Below are positions 24,146-31,300 of a stretch of DNA of 33,848 nucleotides, one piece after another. Both the position numbers and the translations under genes were made by a program. The DNA comes from Defluviitaleaceae bacterium (GTDB taxonomy: Bacteria > Bacillota > Clostridia > Lachnospirales > WQUN01): contig WRGY01000115.1 in assembly GCA_009786925.1 (NCBI GenBank), forward strand, positions 1-33,848. Direction: 5' to 3'. The notes beneath the pieces are model-generated. The model did no database searches and was not told the DNA's origin. It saw only the letters and a program-made list of their open reading frames with translations. Position 1 is the first letter of the stretch. Each line of letters begins with the position of its first letter.

Positions 24146-24772
24146 ATGGACATTGCAAGCGCAACCCAATTACTAAATGGGGTAAATCCAAATCAGCAAC
24201 AGAACAACAATCAGGCAAGTTCTGCAATACCCGGTACGCCACCTGCGGGAGCAGTACCCACAGCGGACACCGACTTTGGTCCTGCCGCCACATATGTACA
24301 AGGGCAACAAGCACAGACAGCAGAGACTTTCACCATTGACAGGGAGCGTGTAACCTCTCTTTGGAATCAACACCAAGAGCGTGTAGACTCCTTCCGTCGC
24401 ATGGTAGAAACCCTGCTCGGCCAACAAGCAGAACGCCAAGGCTTGGCACAAGGCACATGGAATATTGGCGACATAGAAGTAACCGACGAAATGCGTGCAG
24501 AAGCACAAAGTATGATAGACGAAGGCGGCTACTTTAGTGTAGAAGAAACAGCTGCGCGTATGCTTGATTTTGCAGTAGCCCTCACAGGCGGCGACCCTGC
24601 AAGAATCGAAGTAATGCGTGACGCAGTACAACGCGGCTTTGCACAAGCAGAGCGTATGTTTGGCAGCGAACTACCGGAAATCAGCCACCAAACATTAGAA
24701 GCAGTAATGAATGGCTTTGACGAGTGGGCAGCAGCAGGCTCTGCTTCTGCTATCACATTACTTGACAGATAG
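24146..24772 (+). CDS. Uncharacterised 208-residue protein upstream of flagellin
   Basis: The product has a Gln/Asn/Pro/Ala-rich, probably disordered N-terminal third (MDIASATQLLNGVNPNQQQN onwards). A helical region starts near residue 65 (TIDRERVTSLWNQHQERVDS) and continues to LPEISHQTLEAVMNGFDEW. The segment GGYFSVEETAARMLDFAVAL with GGDPARIEVMRDAVQRGFAQA recalls uncharacterised proteins found near flagellar genes, possibly DUF5610, though I am unsure. There is no signal peptide, as is common for proteins exported by the flagellar route. A strong terminator separates it from flagellin. The RBS is AGAGGGGAG. Confidence 0.75.
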   Translation: MDIASATQLLNGVNPNQQQNNNQASSAIPGTPPAGAVPTADTDFGPAATYVQGQQAQTAETFTIDRERVTSLWNQHQERVDSFRRMVETLLGQQAERQGLAQGTWNIGDIEVTDEMRAEAQSMIDEGGYFSVEETAARMLDFAVALTGGDPARIEVMRDAVQRGFAQAERMFGSELPEISHQTLEAVMNGFDEWAAAGSASAITLLDR

Positions 24773-24776
24773 ACAA

Positions 24777-24803
24777 GTGGGGGCGAAAGCCCCCGCGTTT
24801 TTT
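24777..24803 (+). terminator. Intrinsic terminator between the 208-residue gene and flagellin
   Basis: GTGGGGGC and GCCCCCGC pair around a GAAA tetraloop and are followed, one base later, by six T residues. This is a strong intrinsic terminator. The flagellin GGAGG site begins one base after the T run. Confidence 0.88.
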
Positions 24804-24816
24804 GGAGGCGATAAAA

Positions 24817-25587
24817 ATGACCGTGAATAATATTGCAAGGAACCAAATGAGTGATGCCATGATGAGAGTGGGCAGTGGCCAACGTATCAACTCCGCCGCA
24901 GATGATGCCGCCGGATTGGCTATAGTCGAGGATATGACCGCGCAAATTCGCGGATTGGACCAAGGTGAACGCAATACTCGCGACATGCAATCCATGCTAA
25001 ACGTGGCAGAGGGCGGCCTTGATGGAGTGTCCGATAGCCTAAACCGCATACGTGAGCTTAGTGTGCAAGCCCTCAACGGAACAAACACCGATGCACAGCG
25101 CGAAATGATACAAAATGAAATCGCCCAATTGGCAGATGGTATCCAAGCCGCGGTAGGTGGCACACAATTTAACGGCCAAAACGTACTTGATGGCGTAGAG
25201 AATGCAAATACCGCTGCCGGCCCCCAAGGCACAGGACCTATTGTAAACATCAACGATATGTCCTCCATTGCTCAAGCTATGACAGCCATAGCAGAAGACG
25301 GCTCATTTGACTTGGACGCTATTGACAATGCTATTGCACAAGTCTCAGAAGAACGCGCAAGCCTTGGCGCAATGAACAACCGCATGGATTACACCGCCAA
25401 TGCAAACTCTGTATCAAGCCTTAACTTAGCCGATGCGCGCAGTCGCATTGCTGATGCAGACATCGCCGCAGAAATGATGGCCGTGGAGCAAGACCGTGTA
25501 GTCAACGAAATGCAGGTGCTGTTGCAACAGCAAGAACAAGAGGACGAACAAACCCGAGTCCAAAGTGTGTTGCAATCAGGGGTATAA
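24817..25587 (+). CDS. Short flagellin with shortened N terminus
   Basis: Flagellin polymerises into the flagellar filament after export through the basal body. The 256-residue product has the conserved D0/D1 signature SAADDAAGLAIVEDM, the VAEGGLDGVSDSLNRIRELSV segment and the C-terminal RIADADIAAEMMAVEQDRV. The ATG at 24817 follows GGAGGCG. The DDAAG motif is at residue 29 rather than about 41, so roughly 12 residues of the N-terminal D0 helix are missing. The C terminus is Gln/Glu-rich (LLQQQEQEDEQTRVQSVL) instead of the usual Ala/Gln-rich form. The variable region is almost absent, as in compact flagellins. It may be a minor or variant filament subunit. Confidence 0.9.
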   Translation: MTVNNIARNQMSDAMMRVGSGQRINSAADDAAGLAIVEDMTAQIRGLDQGERNTRDMQSMLNVAEGGLDGVSDSLNRIRELSVQALNGTNTDAQREMIQNEIAQLADGIQAAVGGTQFNGQNVLDGVENANTAAGPQGTGPIVNINDMSSIAQAMTAIAEDGSFDLDAIDNAIAQVSEERASLGAMNNRMDYTANANSVSSLNLADARSRIADADIAAEMMAVEQDRVVNEMQVLLQQQEQEDEQTRVQSVLQSGV

Positions 25588-25599
25588 CGACTGGAAATC

Positions 25600-25626
25600 A
25601 AAGGGAGCCGTGATGGCTCCTTTTTT
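25600..25626. terminator. Terminator after flagellin, shared with convergent spoIIE
   Basis: GGAGCC and GGCTCC pair over five bases, preceded by A residues and followed by six T residues on the plus strand. The A run on the left gives a T run in the other direction, so it can also end spoIIE transcripts on the minus strand. Confidence 0.82.
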
Positions 25627-27988
25627 ATGCCTTATGCCAGATTCGTGCCGCCATGATGGTTATGTCATCCTTTAGTCCGCTACGGGAGCGTTTTTCGGCT
25701 TCTCCCAGCAGATGGTCGGCTATGTCTTGAGGGTTGGCGTAACGGCAGGTTTTTAATGCGGTCTTTAGCCATGTGGAGTCAGACTCGCCTGCGGTAGTGG
25801 CTCCGTCAGTCGCCATCAGGATAATATCACCATGGCGCAGTGTACGTTCTGTTATTTCTAAATCTATTTCGTTTAGCATTCCGATGGGCAGTGATGAGGA
25901 ACTTATTACATTTACATGTCCATCTCTCAATACATATGTTTCGGCCGCGCCTATTTTTATAAACTCAGCATTGCCTGTGTATAGGTCAATGGAGCAGATG
26001 TCCAAAGTAGAAAAGGACTCCTCGTTGGATTTTAGTATTAGCACGGAGTTTATCATGCGGACAGCGAGTTCTTTGTCAAATCCGCTTTCGATAAAATCTT
26101 CCAGTAGACCTACTGTAGCCGCGCTTTCTCGGCGGGCGCGCTCGCCACTGCCCATTCCGTCGGATAGTACAAGCAGCGATGAGCCATTGCGCAGTTCCAT
26201 TGAGGAGTAGCTGTCGCCGTTACCGCGTTTGCTCTTTGCACGGAAGGCTACGCCGCTGGTTATGCGTAGTTTTTGTTCTTCCATAAAGCGTGAATGACAT
26301 ACGCCTCCCCTTATATCGCAGTCGCCGCCTTCTACGCGCATTTTTCGTTTTAGTACGGCGTTCAAGATTGGCAGTATTTCGCGGGAACATGCTTTTTTCC
26401 CTATGCAGGGGCGGTGGTTGATGGATACACGATAGCGGCTTTGGTTGTCCTCCAGTACTATGACGCTTGTTACTTCGATTTTTTGTTTCAAGAGAGCCAG
26501 TATCATTTCCTCTTCCAGTCCTTCGTGAAAGCGGAGAGATATGTCGATTTCTTGTGACAGGCATTTTACTATACCTGCTACACCGTGCAGTTGCTGGCTT
26601 ATTAGCTCACGGCTTTCGGTTATGCGATTATGCCAACGTAAGTCTGTTTTATAGACATTAAAGATTGCGTTTAGTTCTTGCAATAGGATTTCGGGCGATT
26701 TACATTCTTTTTTGAATGCGTCACTGATGTCATCTAATGTTGCATTACCGTTTTGTGAACATGCGTTTAGCATAGAAAAAACTTGCTGATGGGTATTGTA
26801 CAAATCTTCTTCCCAGCACCACTCACGAGAAGGACAGTTGCCGCAGGCACGGTTTGTCAGTTCGTCTATTAGAAGGGAAATGTCGTGTTTGTTAAGCCCT
26901 GTCTTTGGCTTAGACAGCCCGCTGAATGTGTCCGCAAGTTTTCCGAAAGCTGATGCAAAACTATCTAATCGTCGTGTTGTTTCTTCTTTGATTTTATCCA
27001 TATAATCATCCGCGCTATCCAATACCGGATTAATCGCCGAAGCAACATTAAAATAAAAGCTTTGAGGGGTGAAAATAAATGCCAACCCTGCTGCTCCAAG
27101 CGCGTAAATCATAGAAAACCCAAGCCAGTCCCTTGCAAGCAAAAACAAGGCACAACCACCTGCCGCACCTATGCCGATAATAACAGACGGTCTAGGGAAG
27201 CGTTTGTTTAGATTGCCCAAAAACCCACCCCCCAATCCTGCAAGCCCAAGCACTGTCGCCCATTCTGCACCCCAGTATCCCGAAAGATGCAGAAAAAACC
27301 CAAGCATAACACCTGCCGCCGCCGCCATTCCTGCTCCACCCTTAAAAGCAACAACGCAAAGCACATAAACACAAAAGAAAATCCTAAGTGGCAAACTTCC
27401 AACGTATATATCAGAAGCACCCGCTATCACCCCGGCAAAAATCACGGTGACAGAGGCAATATCCTCCCCGCTAAGGAGCTTTGCTCGTCTGCGTCGCCCT
27501 GTCAAAATCACATGCGCTCGTTTGATGACAAGTGTAAGTCCGCCCGTCAATATTGTTTCTAAAGCGACAATAGAAAAAAAGAAAAGATTAATACCATACA
27601 TAATAAAAATTGTCATGCCCCCCGCAAAGATGGAAGCCGAAGCAGCAACCGCGACCCAAGGCAGTTTTAGCCACTCCCTGCGCTCTCCCGCAGTAATATG
27701 TAGCCCGCAAAAATAATAACTACAAAATAAAACTACAGCTAACACATATCGAGCAATAAAAATATCTCCCAGTCGCGTAATGAGTCCAATCAAAATAAAA
27801 AATGCAGTAAGATAAAATCCCTGTACCCCCATAAACGCGGCTAAAAACGGCAAAGCCAGCGGATTGATAAATCCAAAAACCTGCGCCCGACCGATAAAAA
27901 AACCAAACGCACAGATGAGCGCGACCACCATTTCCCTTTTGCCGATGGGGGTTTTTTTGCCTTTTGCGGCAGTCATTGGTATATGCAT
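25625..27988 (-). CDS. spoIIE: Stage II sporulation protein E (SpoIIE), PP2C-type phosphatase
   Basis: SpoIIE sits at the asymmetric septum and dephosphorylates the anti-anti-sigma factor SpoIIAA, which releases sigma-F in the forespore. The ATG at 27988 follows a GGAGGTGG site, although the frame is open to 28066, and gives 787 residues. The first 330 or so residues hold about ten membrane helices, followed by a regulatory middle with a Cys-rich CGNCPSREWCWEED segment. The C-terminal PP2C domain has SDGMGSG (Asp610), ATDGA (near 728) and KDDIT (near 774). Length and layout match clostridial and Bacillus SpoIIE. Its presence indicates an endospore former. Confidence 0.96.
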   Translation of the reverse strand: MHIPMTAAKGKKTPIGKREMVVALICAFGFFIGRAQVFGFINPLALPFLAAFMGVQGFYLTAFFILIGLITRLGDIFIARYVLAVVLFCSYYFCGLHITAGERREWLKLPWVAVAASASIFAGGMTIFIMYGINLFFFSIVALETILTGGLTLVIKRAHVILTGRRRRAKLLSGEDIASVTVIFAGVIAGASDIYVGSLPLRIFFCVYVLCVVAFKGGAGMAAAAGVMLGFFLHLSGYWGAEWATVLGLAGLGGGFLGNLNKRFPRPSVIIGIGAAGGCALFLLARDWLGFSMIYALGAAGLAFIFTPQSFYFNVASAINPVLDSADDYMDKIKEETTRRLDSFASAFGKLADTFSGLSKPKTGLNKHDISLLIDELTNRACGNCPSREWCWEEDLYNTHQQVFSMLNACSQNGNATLDDISDAFKKECKSPEILLQELNAIFNVYKTDLRWHNRITESRELISQQLHGVAGIVKCLSQEIDISLRFHEGLEEEMILALLKQKIEVTSVIVLEDNQSRYRVSINHRPCIGKKACSREILPILNAVLKRKMRVEGGDCDIRGGVCHSRFMEEQKLRITSGVAFRAKSKRGNGDSYSSMELRNGSSLLVLSDGMGSGERARRESAATVGLLEDFIESGFDKELAVRMINSVLILKSNEESFSTLDICSIDLYTGNAEFIKIGAAETYVLRDGHVNVISSSSLPIGMLNEIDLEITERTLRHGDIILMATDGATTAGESDSTWLKTALKTCRYANPQDIADHLLGEAEKRSRSGLKDDITIMAARIWHKA

Positions 27989-28317
27989 ATGTGCCACCTC
28001 CATTGCGATTATAGGCTTGTACATATGAATATTTTGTAAAAATATGTCTTTATCATTACAGAACAATTTTTCCCTATATGATTTTCTGAAAAAAACCGAT
28101 ATAATGATAAGGGCTTATTATGCCTATGCTTTGTATTGCTACTCCAATTAAAGCGTGAAACATCTTGGCGGTCTTTGTGTCATGACTTCGCGTTACAGTA
28201 ACCTACTCCACCAGCTACAATGGCCTTTTTGTAAGGGGTTGAGCGGTTCAGGCCAAAACATCTATATAATCGGATGAGCAATGTGTGCAAAAAAATCCTG
28301 CGGGGGGTACTAAATAT
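27989..28317. other. Divergent intergenic region between spoIIE and the surface protein gene
   Basis: This stretch of 329 bases holds no gene. Towards spoIIE I see the GGAGGTGG binding site and AT-rich DNA but no convincing promoter. A TATAAT at 28008-28013 lies too close to the start. Towards the surface protein there is one weak promoter and a short palindrome ATAAGGGCTTAT near 28107-28118. The middle (about 28140-28255) is GC-richer and could form structure such as TGGCC with GGCCA, but it matches no riboswitch class I can recognise. Confidence 0.5.
28239..28268 (+). promoter_or_regulatory. Candidate promoter of the surface protein gene
   Basis: TTGAGC at 28239-28244 and TATATA at 28263-28268 are spaced by 18 bases. 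A consensus TATAAT overlaps the latter at 28265-28270 with a less favourable spacing of 20. The leader would be about 40 bases. Confidence 0.45.
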
Positions 28318-31300
28318 ATGAAAAATTTTAAGAAACATATTAGCTTATGGTTAGTAGTTGTTATGGTTTTTAGTTTATTTGCGCCATTTTCAATAAGGCG
28401 GGTGACGGTATATGCTCAAACATGGATAGACGAGATGGGTGCCAGGGGTGGAGAGCTTGCGGCTACGTTCCATGGTATGCTAAGCCCGCCGTCGGGGCAG
28501 ATGTTTCCGGAGCTAACGAGACGTGTAGGTGGAGACCCGGTTGTTACCGAAGGTAGTGTTTTAGTCAACTGGGAATTAGCCAGAAGTGTCGTATGGGATG
28601 GGGACATGGACGTTTTGCGTTTCTTTGACGAATACGGTAGGCGGCATGAACTTTCTGTAAAGAGGATTATGGACTATGGCGGAACTATCGGCCTTATGGT
28701 CAACTATGATATTTATGTGCGTAGGTTTGATGCCGCAGGAGACTTTGTGGGATATAGGCATATTGGCGACCCATTGTTTGGTGCAGGTGCTGCCGGTGGT
28801 TTTGCTATTTACGCGCCCGGGATTGGGTATTTGCCTGCGCCACAGTTTTTTGCGGAAGCAAGAAACCCGGGCGTAGATAATCCTGAGCTTGGTACGATTT
28901 TAAACAGAGTAAACAATCGTAGCCGCTTTATGGACCCTTTGCTAATGGACCCATGGGTGCCTGCGGATGCACCGGAGCGTTTTACACCTACACATCCATA
29001 CTTCTTTGACTTTATAAATAATCCAAACGATTTAGTACCCGCGGCAAACCAAATTTTCTATCAACGTCTATCTCCGAGTTTTAATATTTCGCATAACATG
29101 GGTTACTCTTTCCGCTTTGGCGGTAGTAATGTCCACTTTTTGTGGCAAGATGACCAGTTTTATTTCTATATAGAGGGTATTGACAGTCCGTTTTTGAGTG
29201 GTGGCGCAATCCACGAGTTTACCCTTGAGCGGTACAGCGCAATTGATGCGAGACAGTATTTCAGAGGTGTCGGTGGCTCGGCTGTTCGTCACCCGGACGG
29301 TTATGTTCCGCATCCAAGTGCTGTTGTTCCTCATCCATACCCGGAATATATTGGTGTATACACTTCTTTTGCTCGTCCTCCGGCAGGCATTGCAAACCAA
29401 CCTGCGATGAATGTACCTGTGATTGATAATCCGCTAAATCCTGACCCGGACGGCGGTAATGTTGGTAACAGGAGACTCGGACGGGTGGGTCACGTATATG
29501 TAATCATGGGTGTATCGCACGACTCAGTAAACACCATTCCTTTTGCACAAAACATAGACCCGCTTGACCCGGATGCAGGGTTTATGCCTCATGTACGCAA
29601 TACACATATTTTGCGAGAAGATACAGCACCTCGCGGGCCTCTTGTTGGTACAGGATTTGTTTCGGGTGTTGAAACACCTAACGTTTCCCCTGCGTTCCCC
29701 TCGTATGACCACGAACCACTGGATATGACAACTCGCCCATATCCGATACAGCCCGTCGAACCCGACGTGGGGCTGGATATTCGTTTTAACCTGCCTATGT
29801 TGTTTAGTGAGGATAGAGGAAGCTTTTCCGAGGCCCTAGCGAGCAATTTGCCATTGCATGACTCGTTGGAGGTATGGCTAAACATGGGTATCGCAGGCGG
29901 CCCGACATCAGAAAACCTACAGATTGAATTTAATATTAGAGACCTTGAGCCGTATGGTGTAAATCCATATGGCAGTGCGCCGGGTATAATAAATCCCCCA
30001 AACCACCCCAGATTTGAATTGCATGATATTTCCTTGCTTACAAGGCAGGCTCAGCAGACATATCCCGACCGTGTACGTATCAAGGTAGGCGGCATGACAC
30101 CCAGTATCCACTATAACGAGGTTTTTTTAGCGATTGTGCCGATAGGGTCGGTGACGGCTACCACCCCCGCCAATGTATTGGGTTGGACAAATGCGCAGGT
30201 ATCTACACCTGTGGGCAGTAGCTTTTATACTTTCCTTAGATATGAATTTACAGAACAAGCGGGTCGCCCATTCATTCGTATTGAGCCGTTTAACTATAGT
30301 GTAAACCGTGTACGTGCGGGCTTCTACCAAATGGTAGGTGCGATTGTGCCCGGTGGTTATGCTATACAGAGTTCTACAGCGGGCAGTACGACTCCGATAT
30401 TTTTCCCGCTGCCGAGTATGGAACCCGGTGTGCGGCAGCGATTCCATATAACATGGTCAGAGACCACGCCGTTGGTAGGAACGCCTCTTTTACGGCATTC
30501 ACAGGAGGTATGGTGGTCGCCGGACGGCAGGCCTACTATTAGCTTGCCTGAAAACTTTACGATAAGTAATGTTTTAAACCGTCCTGTACGTGGCGATATA
30601 CACGCAGGCAGCCTTGTGTTTAATGCGAGTTGGGATGTAGGCATCATGCAAAACATCGTAGATATTGTAAACAACTTTGAGACAACCAACGAATATTTAG
30701 AGCTTTCATATATGATGGGTATAGCCACCGAGCCGGAGTCAATGACAACAAACCCGGGACATACAAACTATATGCTAGTGCAAATGCAAATAAGGCGTAA
30801 CCCCGCCGCCGTTGGTATAACTACGCCGAGTGCTATTACGGTGTCGCCGCTTCTTGTGCGGTACAAAGGTTCGTTTATGCCTACGCATGAGTGGCAACAT
30901 TTCAATGACCCTATAGTAAATAATGGGCGTGTCGCACATAGCTTTGGTGGGGTAGAGCCTGCATGGAGTGATGATGGTTGGCAGGAGCTTGGCTTCCGTA
31001 TGGATCCGGCTACGATGAACCAAATGTTCTTTGCTTCTATCGATATAGCTACTGATTCTATCCGCAGATATCGCCCTGTTCCACCGCCTCCTACAATGCG
31101 ACGTGATTTCATGTTCCCGGGACTTTATTTCCTCAATGTCAGATTGCATGAGTGGAACTTGGACGGTAATCCGGGTGCGACATGGAGCCGATTTGACTAC
31201 ATCGTAGTTAATGACGTGACAGAACTGGCACCACCACCACCGGTTAATCTGGATGTAACTGCAAGTAACGACCCGGAAGAGCCACCAGAGCTAAATGTGT

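Noticed and set aside
26220-27716. Several open frames overlapping spoIIE in other frames and on the plus strand
   Set aside because: All lie within the well-supported SpoIIE coding region and lack binding sites or recognisable motifs.
28008-28041. TTTACA-21-TATAAT on the minus strand as a Spo0A-type spoIIE promoter
   Set aside because: The spacing recalls Spo0A-controlled promoters, but transcription would begin at the ribosome binding site and no TGTCGAA-type box is present nearby.
28140-28260. Riboswitch or other structured RNA before the surface protein gene
   Set aside because: Some inverted repeats exist, but conserved cores of the cyclic di-GMP, SAM, cobalamin or glycine classes were not found.
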